Part shown: positions 1 through 7,604 of the stretch, piece after piece
How the letters are laid out: each line of letters starts with the position of its first letter
How positions within the stretch are numbered: the stretch's first letter is position 1
Origin: Nocardioides marinus
Lineage (GTDB): Bacteria > Actinomycetota > Actinomycetes > Propionibacteriales > Nocardioidaceae
NCBI RefSeq assembly: GCF_013408145.1
Contig: NZ_JACBZI010000001.1
Coordinates: forward strand, 434,001 to 498,000
Length of the DNA: 64,000 bases
Direction: 5' to 3'
Made by a program: the position numbers and the translations under genes
Notes under the pieces: model-generated
Seen by the model: only the letters and a program-made list of their open reading frames with translations
What the model was told of the DNA's origin: nothing
Database searches by the model: none

Positions 1-284
1 GTCGGGGTGACGCTGCGGGTGAGGACGCCATCACGCTCCAAGGACCGCAGCGTCTGGGTGAGCATCTTCTGGCTCACGCCTGCGATCTGGCGAGAGAGCT
101 CGGAGTAGCGCAGCGGTGCCGGCTCTCCTGCCTCGTTCGCATCCCCGCCGAGCGCACAGAGGACCAGGACGACCCACTTGTCGGAGAGCCGGTCCAGCAG
201 CTGGCGGCTCGGGCACGCCGCGAGGAACGCGTTGTAGGCGTTCTTGTCCTGGGCACGTCGCTGGGCCGCGGTCGTGGTCCTCAT
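1..284 (-). CDS. HxlR-family winged-helix regulator (partial, C-terminus beyond window)
   Basis: Reading the minus strand from ATG 284 gives an open frame to the window edge, 94 codons visible. The N-terminus has the HxlR pattern: an early cysteine (Cys24 in AACPSRQLLDRLSDKWVVLVL), then a winged-helix segment with LRYSELSRQIAGVSQKMLTQ and LRSLERDGVLTR. HxlR proteins are small dimeric regulators that often sense electrophiles or redox state through that cysteine. The gene is divergent from an aldo-keto reductase across 137 bp containing a 20-bp dyad, so it probably controls itself and the reductase. Family assignment is firm; the regulated signal is inference. Confidence 0.9.
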   Translation of the reverse strand, partial: MRTTTAAQRRAQDKNAYNAFLAACPSRQLLDRLSDKWVVLVLCALGGDANEAGEPAPLRYSELSRQIAGVSQKMLTQTLRSLERDGVLTRSVTP

Positions 285-310
285 CGGCGTCGCCTCTCGC
301 GCGGCATCGT

Positions 311-330
311 TACGCACTTCTAGGTGCCTA
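311..330. promoter_or_regulatory. Candidate HxlR operator dyad
   Basis: Arms TACGCAC and GTGCCTA (6 of 7 pairs match) flank a 6-bp centre. The dyad sits in the divergent promoter region between the HxlR gene and the aldo-keto reductase, the usual place for an HxlR operator. This is inference from symmetry and position. Confidence 0.5.
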
Positions 331-421
331 CTTCCCAGCAGAGAGTATCCCGTCGATAGTCGTTCGGGTGAGAGTCGACCACCAGTCCCCACCCGCACCC
401 GACGAGAGGCACGCCCGCACC

Positions 422-1291
422 ATGACGTCAACGACCACGCTCCCCGGCGGCACCTGGACACTCGGTGACCGCACCGTCTCCCGGTTCGGCTACGGGGCGA
501 TGCAGCTGGCCGGCCCCTGGGTGATGGGTCCCCCGGCTGACCGGGCCGCGGCGATCGCGGTGCTGCGAGAGGCCGTCGAGCTGGGCATCACCCACATCGA
601 CACCAGTGACGCCTACGGCCCGCACGTCACCAACGAGCTGGTCCGCGAGGCGCTGCACCCCTATCCGGACTCCGTGCTGATCGCGACGAAGGTCGGGGCC
701 GACCGCGACGCCGACGGCGGCTGGCCCACCGCACGTACTCCTGACGACCTGCGGCGGCAGGTCCGGGCCAACCTCGTCTCCCTCGGCGTGGAGGCCCTCG
801 ACCTGGTGAACATGCGCATGGGAGATGCTGCCGGCCCCCGGCCCGGGTCGATCGCCGAGGCCATGCACGTCCTCGTCGAGCTCCAGGAGCAGGGGCTGGT
901 CCGCCGGATCGGGGTCAGCAACGTCACCGCCGATCAGGTCGTCGAGGCACGTGGCATCGCCCCCATCGTGTGCGTGCAGAACATGTACAACCTCGCCCAC
1001 CGCGGGGACGACCCCCTGGTAGACCAGCTCGCCGCCGAGGGGATCGCCTACGTCCCGTTCTTCCCGCTGGGCGGGTTCACCCCGCTCCAGTCCGAGGCCC
1101 TGACGAGCGTCGCTTCCCGCCTCGGTGCACCGGCGATGTCCGTCGCGCTCGCCTGGCTGCTGCAGCGCTCGCCGAACATCCTGCTCATCCCCGGCACGTC
1201 GAAGGTCGCCCACCTGCGCGAGAACATCGCCGGTGCAGCCCTGTCGCTCTCCGCTCAGGACGTCGCGGAGCTCGACCGGATCGGCCGGTAG
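422..1291 (+). CDS. Aldo/keto reductase, pyridoxal-reductase-like
   Basis: The 289-aa protein is a full-length NADPH-dependent TIM-barrel aldo-keto reductase. The start at ATG 422 lies just before the conserved LGDRTVSRFGYGAMQL segment; the frame is open further upstream but that part has no family features. Catalytic Asp60 and Tyr65 (HIDTSDAYG) and Lys90 (VLIATKVG) are present. The position of the usual active-site His reads N-M-R (residues 130-132) instead of the common Q-x-H, as in some pyridoxine 4-dehydrogenase-like members. The NADP-binding end is recognisable in PGTSKVAHLRENI. The divergent HxlR gene is its likely regulator. The substrate is unknown. Confidence 0.9.
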   Translation: MTSTTTLPGGTWTLGDRTVSRFGYGAMQLAGPWVMGPPADRAAAIAVLREAVELGITHIDTSDAYGPHVTNELVREALHPYPDSVLIATKVGADRDADGGWPTARTPDDLRRQVRANLVSLGVEALDLVNMRMGDAAGPRPGSIAEAMHVLVELQEQGLVRRIGVSNVTADQVVEARGIAPIVCVQNMYNLAHRGDDPLVDQLAAEGIAYVPFFPLGGFTPLQSEALTSVASRLGAPAMSVALAWLLQRSPNILLIPGTSKVAHLRENIAGAALSLSAQDVAELDRIGR

Positions 1292-1331
1292 CACCCGCCG
1301 GCGCTGCGCCCCTGACCCCCGCACCCCGCAA

Positions 1332-1377
1332 CTCGTGTGGCCCAGCGCGGGCCAGGGAGCGCGCTGGGCCACACGAG
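1332..1377. terminator. Perfect 18-bp GC hairpin
   Basis: Arms CTCGTGTGGCCCAGCGCG (1332-1349) and its exact complement (1360-1377) enclose a 10-nt loop. It lies downstream of the aldo-keto reductase and has no T-tract, as is usual for actinobacterial terminators. Confidence 0.65.
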
Positions 1378-1472
1378 GCGCGGGCGGGGCCGGCGTGACC
1401 CGAGCGCACGAGCGTCGTTGACTGTGACAGCCGTCACCCCCGGCGGCTGTCGCTCCCTCCGGAGGTCCTCGC

Positions 1473-2933
1473 GTGCGCGTGCTCGTCCTGGTGCTGGGTC
1501 TCGTCCTCTCAGCGCTCTTCTCCGCCTGCGGCTCCCAGCTGCACCCCGACGACGTCCGTGCTGTCGGTCAGACCGGCACGGGCACGGCGGTCTCCGGCGC
1601 GGGCGCCGACGTCGGGGGCGGCACGACGACCTCGGTCGACGGCAGCAGCGATGTCGGTGGAGACGTCTCCACCGCCGGCGGCTCGGACGGCGGCACGACC
1701 TCCTCGACCGGCGGCGGCACCGGCACCTCGGGTGGCGGACCGTCCGGCGGCGACGACGCGGCCGGCGACCCGACCGGCGGCACGAAGGCCGGGTCCTGCG
1801 ACGGGTTCAAGAACTCCACGGGCATCACCGACAAGGAGATCGTCGTCGCGAACTCCTCCGACCTCTCCGGTCCGGTGCCCGGTCTCTTCGAGTCCGCCCG
1901 GCTGGCGACGGCCGCCTACCTGGCCTACTTCAACTCCCGCTCCGACATCTGCGGTCGCAAGCTGACGCTGCTGGAGCTGGACAGCAAGACCGACTCCGCA
2001 GGCGACCAGTCGGCCTACACCCGTGCCTGCGCGGAGTCCTTCGCCGCCGTCGGGTCGGTCTCGATCTACGACGCCGGCGGCGCGCGCACCACCCAGGAGT
2101 GCGGCCTGCCGGACCTGCGGGCCAACATCCTGACCGAGGGGCGCGCGGACTGCACGACCTGCTTCGCCGCCCAGGCACTGGAGCCGGGTGTCATCACCGA
2201 TGCGGCGTACCAGTTCTACACCAAGCAGAACAAGGCGGCCACGCAGTCCGCTGCCTTCCTCTACCTCGACCTGGGTGGCTCGCCCGCCCTCGCCCGGAGC
2301 TTCTCGGAGACCGCCGCGTCGGTGGGCTTCCAGGTGAAGATCCTCAAGGGGATCGGCACCGCGGAGTTCAACTACGCGCCGTTCGTGCAGGAGATGAAGG
2401 ACAAGGACATCCGCTTCGTCTCCTTCACCGGCGCGACCATCCAGGCCGTGCGCCTGGCCGACGCGATGGCCCAGCAGGGCTTCGAGCCCGACCAGTTCGT
2501 GGTCACCCAGACGCAGTACGGTCCCGAGTTCCACGAGCAGGGCGGGGAGAACGTCGACGGCGCGATGGCGCCGGTCCCGCACCCCGCCTTCAACTCGGGC
2601 AACCCCGAGATCACCCAGTACGTCCAGTGGCTGCAGCGGGTCAAGCCCGGTGCGTCGCCCAGCACCTTCGGGCTCTTCGCCTGGTCCGCCGCGCGGCTCT
2701 TCGCCGAGCGGGCGGTCGCCCTCGGTGGCAAGCTGAGCCGCGAGACGCTCCTGGCCGAGATCCGCAAGGTGAGCTCGTGGACGGCCGGCGGGATGCACGC
2801 CGAGATGAACGTCGGTGGGAAGAAGTCCTTCCCGTGCCAGACCGTCGTCCAGCTGCAGCAGGGCGAGTGGCGCCAGATCTCCGGCAAGGGCTACACCTGC
2901 GGCAACCTCGTGCGTACGTCGGTGGCCCGCTGA
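1473..2933 (+). CDS. Orphan branched-chain amino-acid-type substrate-binding lipoprotein
   Basis: GTG 1473 has a GGAGG 8 nt upstream. The 486-aa product begins with a lipoprotein signal (LFSAC, lipidated Cys19). A Gly/Ser/Thr/Asp-rich low-complexity linker follows to about residue 108, then a periplasmic-binding fold of the LivJ/Leu-Ile-Val type (KEIVVANSSDLSGPVPGLFES onward). That fold normally delivers amides or amino acids to an ABC transporter. No permease or ATPase gene is adjacent, so it may serve a transporter encoded elsewhere or act as a cell-surface sensor. The linker would hold the binding domain away from the membrane. The gene is convergent with the following reductase (13-nt gap). 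Confidence 0.85.
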   Translation: MRVLVLVLGLVLSALFSACGSQLHPDDVRAVGQTGTGTAVSGAGADVGGGTTTSVDGSSDVGGDVSTAGGSDGGTTSSTGGGTGTSGGGPSGGDDAAGDPTGGTKAGSCDGFKNSTGITDKEIVVANSSDLSGPVPGLFESARLATAAYLAYFNSRSDICGRKLTLLELDSKTDSAGDQSAYTRACAESFAAVGSVSIYDAGGARTTQECGLPDLRANILTEGRADCTTCFAAQALEPGVITDAAYQFYTKQNKAATQSAAFLYLDLGGSPALARSFSETAASVGFQVKILKGIGTAEFNYAPFVQEMKDKDIRFVSFTGATIQAVRLADAMAQQGFEPDQFVVTQTQYGPEFHEQGGENVDGAMAPVPHPAFNSGNPEITQYVQWLQRVKPGASPSTFGLFAWSAARLFAERAVALGGKLSRETLLAEIRKVSSWTAGGMHAEMNVGGKKSFPCQTVVQLQQGEWRQISGKGYTCGNLVRTSVAR

Positions 2934-2946
2934 CCCCGGCGTCGGC

Positions 2947-4125
2947 TCACGCCACGAGGTCGTCCCAGCCGGCGGCGAGGTAGTCGAGGAACGCCTCGCC
3001 CACGGACTCCGCCCGCAGCTCCTCGCGGCTGACCGGGCGCTCCCGCACCCGGAAGTCGGGGTCGCCCAGCGCCCGGGCCGCGAAGTCGTGGTGCAGGATC
3101 GCGCCGGTCCCGACCGTCACGAAGTCCGCCCCCTGCCCCCGGCACCAGGCGGCGTCGGCGGCCGAGGTCACCCCGCCCGCGACGCCCAGCGCTGTACGCC
3201 GGCGGGGCAGGCGGGCGAAGTGCTCGATCAACAGCCCGTCCGCACCGGTCCGGGGGCGCATGGTGACGTCCCACAGGGACATGTCGAGGTGGTCGAGCAG
3301 GTCGGAGTCCAGCAGCCGTCGGGCCGTCTCCACGCCCTCCTGGAGGCTGATGCCGTTGCCCTCGGGCGTGAGCCGCACGCCCAGCTGGAAGCCGGGACCG
3401 GTCGCCGCGCGCACCCCCTGCACCACCTCGAGCAGCGGCCGCATCCGGCCCTCCAGGTCACCGCCGTACCGGTCGGTGCGGTCGTTGTGGCGTGCGTCGA
3501 GGAACTGGCCCAGCAGGTAGCCGTGCGCCCCGTGCAGCTGCACCCCGTCGAAGCCGGCCCGCTCCGCGCGCACCGCGGCGGCCACGAAGTCCTCGACCAT
3601 CGCCTCGACCTCACCGGTGGTCATCGCGACGGCGTCCTTCTCCGGGTCGTCCCAGGGGCACTGGTTCGGCCGTCCGGACAGTCGCGGGTCGGACCGGCGG
3701 CCGCCGTGGTGCAGCTGCACCGACGAGGTGGTGCCGGTGGCGCGCAGCTCCTCGGCCAGCCGGGCCAGCCCCGGCAGGTGGTCGTCGGAGGCGATGCCGA
3801 GCTGGCCGCCCCAGGCCTGGCCGGCGGGAGCGACGTACGCCGCTGCGGTCATCACCAGGCCGAAGCCACCGGTCCCGCGGGCGACCAACCAGCGGCGCTC
3901 GTCGTCGGACAGGGTGCCGTCGGGGTGGCTCTGGGTGTTGGTCAGCGGTGCCAGGGCGAACCGGTTGCGCCACGGCTCGCCGTGCGGCTGCGGCAGCGGC
4001 TCGGACAGGCCGGGCCAGTCGTGGGGCCAGTCGTCGGGCCGGTCGTCGGGCCGGTCGTCGGGCCGGTCGTGGGGGTGGTGGTGCTGGGGCTGGCCGTCGG
4101 AGGCGGCAGGGGGCGAGGTGCTCAT
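2947..4125 (-). CDS. Old Yellow Enzyme-type NADH:flavin oxidoreductase
   Basis: The 392-aa FMN-dependent TIM-barrel protein starts at ATG 4125 (MSTSPPAAS); the frame is open upstream without family features. Family signatures are RFALAPLTN near residue 55, SVQLHHGGRRS, the substrate-binding pair in VQLHGAHGYLLGQF, and RTDRYGGDLEGRMR. Members reduce activated C=C bonds or nitro groups using NAD(P)H. The N-terminus is unusual: residues about 12-38 are His/Asp/Pro/Trp repeats (DRPDDRPDD) from a 12-bp tandem repeat. A second OYE-family gene lies 2 kb to the right. The substrate cannot be told from sequence. Confidence 0.9.
   Translation of the reverse strand: MSTSPPAASDGQPQHHHPHDRPDDRPDDRPDDWPHDWPGLSEPLPQPHGEPWRNRFALAPLTNTQSHPDGTLSDDERRWLVARGTGGFGLVMTAAAYVAPAGQAWGGQLGIASDDHLPGLARLAEELRATGTTSSVQLHHGGRRSDPRLSGRPNQCPWDDPEKDAVAMTTGEVEAMVEDFVAAAVRAERAGFDGVQLHGAHGYLLGQFLDARHNDRTDRYGGDLEGRMRPLLEVVQGVRAATGPGFQLGVRLTPEGNGISLQEGVETARRLLDSDLLDHLDMSLWDVTMRPRTGADGLLIEHFARLPRRRTALGVAGGVTSAADAAWCRGQGADFVTVGTGAILHHDFAARALGDPDFRVRERPVSREELRAESVGEAFLDYLAAGWDDLVA
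4016..4075. repeat. 12-bp tandem repeat, five units
   Basis: Five consecutive units of CGGTCGTCGGGC with minor variation lie inside the N-terminal coding region of the OYE gene on the minus strand and encode repeated D-R-P-D. Copy number is probably variable between strains (inference). Confidence 0.85.
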
Positions 4126-4442
4126 CGCGACCATCATGCCGGGGGCCGGAAGGCGGACCCCGGGCACGGGCCAGGCGACGGGCACGGGGGCGGGAGGCTT
4201 GTGCGGCTACCGCCCCGGCCGGGTCTGCGTAAGTCCCGACCGGGGCGGTCGCTGCCGCACCCGGGAGGTTCCCGGCGGGTGCGGCCCACAACCACCCCGA
4301 AAGGGTGAAGGTAAAGAGCGCGAGCCTGAGCGCACCCCGGATCTCGCCTGTTCGGGTGAAGCTGCGCAGCGCAGGCGCGCGGCCGGCGGGTCACCTCCCT
4401 TCGGGTGGCCTGACCTGCGCCGGTGCGGGGCACCGTCGTTGC
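4126..4442. other. Palindrome-rich divergent intergenic region
   Basis: This 317-bp gap between the OYE gene and the diiron/CDGSH operon has no convincing ORF. It has two adjacent 10-bp-stem hairpins (arms 4209-4218/4240-4249 and 4254-4263/4276-4285) and a TTC-loop hairpin at 4389-4415 with GGTCA/TGACC base arms. An A-rich stretch (GAAAGGGTGAAGGTAAAGAGC) lies around 4300. Because the flanking genes diverge, these are not ordinary terminators. They could be operators or a structured leader; I recognise no known riboswitch class. Confidence 0.5.
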
Positions 4443-4622
4443 ATGACCCGCCTCCTCGAGCACCGCGAGCAGCTCCGTGAGGAGCGTCGTGAGCGCCCCC
4501 GCACCGCAGCGCCCCGCACCGCACCCGCCGCCACAGCAGCCGCCGGTCGGGTGGCACGACCCGGGACCGCGGGGTTCCGTGACTGCCGCGGCGTGTGGCA
4601 CCCCTGGGACGAGGTCGCCTGA
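4443..4622 (+). CDS. 59-aa basic peptide, first gene of the diiron/CDGSH operon
   Basis: The ATG 4443 frame ends at TGA 4620-4622, which overlaps the next gene's ATG by one base (TGATG), so the two are translationally coupled. The product has an Arg/Glu-rich helix (residues 1-20), an Ala/Pro/Thr linker and a distinctive C-terminus GFRDCRGVWHPWDEVA with a single Cys. There is no signal peptide or known domain. A CACCGT hexamer 6 nt before the ATG could be a weak leaderless -10. It could be a partner or a substrate of the downstream oxidase-like protein, or a coupling leader peptide; function unknown. Confidence 0.6.
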   Translation: MTRLLEHREQLREERRERPRTAAPRTAPAATAAAGRVARPGTAGFRDCRGVWHPWDEVA

Positions 4623-5623
4623 TGCGGGCGCCGCTGCCGACCCCGCGCGGGTCACTGACCGAGGCGTTGACCGAGGCCCTGCTCGAGCAGGGGGTGCTGC
4701 GCTGCGTGGACGCCGACTCCGACGACGACGCCGCCCTGGCGCTGTGGATGCTCTACGAGCTGCACCACCGTGGCCTGGAGGGCGTCGACGACGCCCTGGA
4801 GTGGGACCCCGCGCTGCTGGTCCTGCGGGCCCGTCTCGAGCACGACCTGGAGGAGCGTTGGCGCGACCGTGCCCGGCACCTGGCCCTGCCCGCGCAGGAG
4901 CGGCTGGCCGACGGTGAGGACTTCGCCGAGGTCTTCTTCGACCTCTGTGCCGCCGACACCGGGGGTGAGTCCCTGGCCCGGTTCGTCCAGCGCGAGGCCG
5001 AGACCGAGCAGGTCCTGGCGCTGCTGCGCCAGCGCTCGATCTACCACGTGCGTGAGCAGGACTCGGCGATGTGGGCGCTGCCGCGGCTCGACGACGAGAC
5101 CAAGGCGCACCTGGTGGCGATAGCCGCCGACGAGTACGGCAACGGCCACCCCGACCGCCTGCACGCCGAGCTGTGGCGTCGCGGGATGGCGGCCTGCGAC
5201 CTCGACACCGGCTACGCGGCGTACCTCGACGAGGCGCTGCCGCAGGTGCTGGAGCAGAACAACCTGATGTCGATGCTCGGGCTGCACCGCCGCCTGGTGC
5301 CGGCCGCGCTGGGGCACCTGGCCGCCTTCGAGGTGTGCAGCTCGGTGCCCTCGAAGCGGATGGTGCGCGGGCTGGAGCGTCTCGGGATGCCCGAGCCGGT
5401 CGTGGAGTACTACCGCGAGCACATGGTGGCCGACGCGGTCCACGAGCAGGTGGCCGTGCGACGGATGCTCGGCGGCTGGGTCGCCCGCGAGCCCGACGTC
5501 GCCGACGACATGCTGTGGGGTGCGGCGGTCTGCCTGGCCGCCGAGCAGGAGACCGCCACCGCGGTGCTCACGGCGGTCCGCGACGAGGAGTCGATGGCCG
5601 GCAGCCGGGAGGCCGTGGCATGA
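4622..5623 (+). CDS. Heme-oxygenase-like diiron protein (iron-containing redox enzyme family)
   Basis: The 333-aa, mostly helical protein starts at ATG 4622, coupled to the preceding stop. It matches the heme-oxygenase-like diiron oxidase/oxygenase group by helix motifs: Glu46/His48-49 in LYELHHRG, the acidic/His helix ADEYGNGHPDRLHAEL, and a late helix EHMVADAVHEQVA supplying Asp and His. Family members use two iron atoms and O2 for oxidations such as N-oxygenation or C-C cleavage. The ligand assignment is mine from spacing. ATGA overlap with a CDGSH gene suggests the Fe-S protein serves as electron donor or partner. The substrate is unknown. Confidence 0.75.
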   Translation: MRAPLPTPRGSLTEALTEALLEQGVLRCVDADSDDDAALALWMLYELHHRGLEGVDDALEWDPALLVLRARLEHDLEERWRDRARHLALPAQERLADGEDFAEVFFDLCAADTGGESLARFVQREAETEQVLALLRQRSIYHVREQDSAMWALPRLDDETKAHLVAIAADEYGNGHPDRLHAELWRRGMAACDLDTGYAAYLDEALPQVLEQNNLMSMLGLHRRLVPAALGHLAAFEVCSSVPSKRMVRGLERLGMPEPVVEYYREHMVADAVHEQVAVRRMLGGWVAREPDVADDMLWGAAVCLAAEQETATAVLTAVRDEESMAGSREAVA

Positions 5624-5871
5624 GCGGTGAGCAGACCACCACCCACGAGGTGCTGCTGTGCCCCGACGGGCCGGTGCTCATCCCGGGTCCGGTCACCGTC
5701 GAGGACGAGCAGGGCGTCAAGCACCACTCCGAGCGGCCGGTCGTGGCGCTGTGCCGCTGCGGTGCCTCGTCGGTGCCGCCGTGGTGCGACGGGTCGCACA
5801 AGCAGGTACGCCGCCGCCCGGCCGCCGCTGTGCCGACCCCGCGCAGCGGCCGCGACCTCGAGGACTACTAG
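5620..5871 (+). CDS. CDGSH iron-sulfur domain protein
   Basis: This 83-aa soluble protein has the 2Fe-2S ligand set Cys45, Cys47, Cys56 and His60 in CRCGASSVPPWCDGSH. That is the three-Cys/one-His cluster of the mitoNEET family, which transfers electrons or clusters. It overlaps the upstream diiron gene by ATGA, so the two products are made together. The Arg/Pro-rich C-terminal tail is unremarkable. Length and motif are typical of bacterial single-domain members. Confidence 0.93.
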   Translation: MSGEQTTTHEVLLCPDGPVLIPGPVTVEDEQGVKHHSERPVVALCRCGASSVPPWCDGSHKQVRRRPAAAVPTPRSGRDLEDY

Positions 5872-5909
5872 CCGTTCCTGCGGGCTCGGAGCCCCGGGGC
5901 CCGCGCGCA

Positions 5910-5951
5910 GAGACCCCCGGACGACTCCGCGCGGAGCCGTCCGGGGGTCTC
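5910..5951. terminator. Bidirectional hairpin terminator
   Basis: Arms GAGACCCCCGGACG (5910-5923) and its exact complement (5938-5951), with an inner CTCCGC/GCGGAG stem, form a nearly continuous palindrome between the convergent CDGSH and OYE genes. Confidence 0.8.
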
Positions 5952-5959
5952 CGGCCTGC

Positions 5960-7039
5960 TCAGGAGCCGGCCAGTGTCGGGTAGTCGGTGTAGCCCTCCG
6001 CGCCGCCGCCGTAGAACGTGGCCGGGTCGGGCTCGTTGAGAGCCGCACCGCGACGCCAGCGCTCGGCCAGGTCGGGGTTGGCCAGGAACGGCCGACCCAC
6101 GGCGACCAGGTCGGCGAGGTCGTCGGCGAGCAGCTTCTCGACCTCCTCGAAGGTGGTCTGCTCCGAGAAGCCGGAGTTGAGGACGACCGGGCCGCCGAAG
6201 CGACCGCGCAGGTCCTGGGTGAGCTCCGCGCTCGGGTCGGCCAGGATGGAGAGGTAGGCCAGGCCGAGGTCGGCGATGCCGTCCACGAGGGCCTCGTAGG
6301 TCGCTCGGGTGTCGGCGGCGTCCTCCTCCAGCACGCCCTGGATGTTGTGGGCGGGGCTGATCCGGATGCCGACGCGCTCGGCGCCGATCGCCTCGGCGAC
6401 CGCCCGGGTGACCTCGACGGTCAGACGGGCGCGGCACTCCGGCGAGCCGCCGTACCCGTCGGTGCGCGTGTTGCTCACCGGGGACAGGAACTGGTGCAGC
6501 AGGTAGCCGTTGGCCGAGTGCACCTCCACGCCGTCGACGCCGGCCTCGACCGCGTTGCGCGCGGCCTGCACGAACTCCTCGACGATGCCGGGGACCTCGT
6601 CGGTGCCCAGGGCGCGCGGCTCCGGGTGGGGGACCCGGCCGGTGGCGGTGACCATCTCGCCGGGTGCGGCGATCGCGCTCGGGGCGACGGTCTCGAGGCC
6701 GCCCTTGTTGTCCGGGTGCGCGACGCGGCCGACGTGCATGAGCTGCACGACGATGCGTCCGCCCTCGGCGTGCACGGCCTCGGCGGTGCGCCGCCAGCCG
6801 GCGACCTGCTCCGGGGAGTGCAGGCCCGGGGTCGCGAGGTAGCCCTGGCCGACCGCGCTGGGCTGGGTGCCCTCGCTGATGATCAGGCCGGCACCGGCGC
6901 GCTGGGCGTAGTAGGTCGCGTTCAGCTCCGTCGGCACGGTCTCGGGGGACCGGTTGCGCGTCAGCGGGGCCATCACGAAGCGCTGGGGCAGCTCCCAGGA
7001 GCCGACCGTCACGGACTCGAATGCAGGTGAGGTGGTCAT
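5960..7039 (-). CDS. Alkene reductase / N-ethylmaleimide reductase-like OYE
   Basis: The 359-aa FMN flavoprotein has the usual NemA length when begun at ATG 7039 (MTTSPAFESV). Signatures are QRFVMAPLTRNR, VVQLMHVGRVAH, the His/Asn substrate pair in VEVHSANGYLLHQFL, and SNTRTDGYGGSPECR. Such enzymes reduce activated alkenes, maleimides or nitro esters with NADPH. It is closer to classical OYE/NemA than the 2947-4125 paralogue. It is convergent with the CDGSH gene across a shared terminator. The physiological substrate is unknown. Confidence 0.92.
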   Translation of the reverse strand: MTTSPAFESVTVGSWELPQRFVMAPLTRNRSPETVPTELNATYYAQRAGAGLIISEGTQPSAVGQGYLATPGLHSPEQVAGWRRTAEAVHAEGGRIVVQLMHVGRVAHPDNKGGLETVAPSAIAAPGEMVTATGRVPHPEPRALGTDEVPGIVEEFVQAARNAVEAGVDGVEVHSANGYLLHQFLSPVSNTRTDGYGGSPECRARLTVEVTRAVAEAIGAERVGIRISPAHNIQGVLEEDAADTRATYEALVDGIADLGLAYLSILADPSAELTQDLRGRFGGPVVLNSGFSEQTTFEEVEKLLADDLADLVAVGRPFLANPDLAERWRRGAALNEPDPATFYGGGAEGYTDYPTLAGS

Positions 7040-7162
7040 GGTCCGTGCAACCCGGACCGCAGTCCGTTTCATCCGGTCCGCGGACGAGGGATGGGTCACG
7101 GCGGGCGGCGCCACAGGGGTGTGGTCGGGGTGCTTCGAGAGGGTCGGCCGCACGACCCCGGC

Positions 7163-7423
7163 TCAGCCGCGGGCGCGCAGCCAGGAGGTCGTGCCGGCCG
7201 GCAGCCCACGGTTCTTCCCCGGCCCGTCGGAGGGCACGACGAGCAGCGGCGCGTCGTCCGGGAGGCTCCACTTCAGCTGGTGGTAGACCTTCGAGAGCGT
7301 CTCGTCGGCGTCGACGAGCAGCACCTCGGCGGCCACGCGCCGCACCTCGTGCCACGGGCCGGTCGCCTCACCCACCAGCTCGTCGTCGAAGCCGGCGGGC
7401 GACCACGCCACGAAGACGGTCAT
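7163..7423 (-). CDS. Hypothetical 86-aa protein
   Basis: An ATG 7423 frame (MTVFVAWSPAGFDDELVGEA) runs to TGA with normal codon use and alternating hydrophobic strands (AAEVLLVDADETLSKVYHQL). It contains no recognisable domain or signal peptide. It is divergent from the glycosyltransferase cassette and could share its promoter region. Unknown function. Confidence 0.6.
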   Translation of the reverse strand: MTVFVAWSPAGFDDELVGEATGPWHEVRRVAAEVLLVDADETLSKVYHQLKWSLPDDAPLLVVPSDGPGKNRGLPAGTTSWLRARG

Positions 7424-7604
7424 GGCCCGATGCTGGCACGCCACGCTCACCCGGCCGGGTCCCGGCGACCGACTCCGACCGACGCGACGGCCCGCCCCAC
7501 GGACGGGTCGCCTCGCCCGTTCGTGGACCACCCGGAAGGACCGATCTCCGCGGCACCGACGCCTGCGACACGACGGTCGGACCGACTCCACCCTTTGGTG
7601 GGAC

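Noticed and set aside
4186..4442. Known riboswitch (c-di-AMP, FMN, cobalamin) or RNase P-like RNA
   Set aside because: GAAAGGGTGAAGGTAAAGAGC looked similar to RNase P and riboswitch loops, but the conserved cores are missing.
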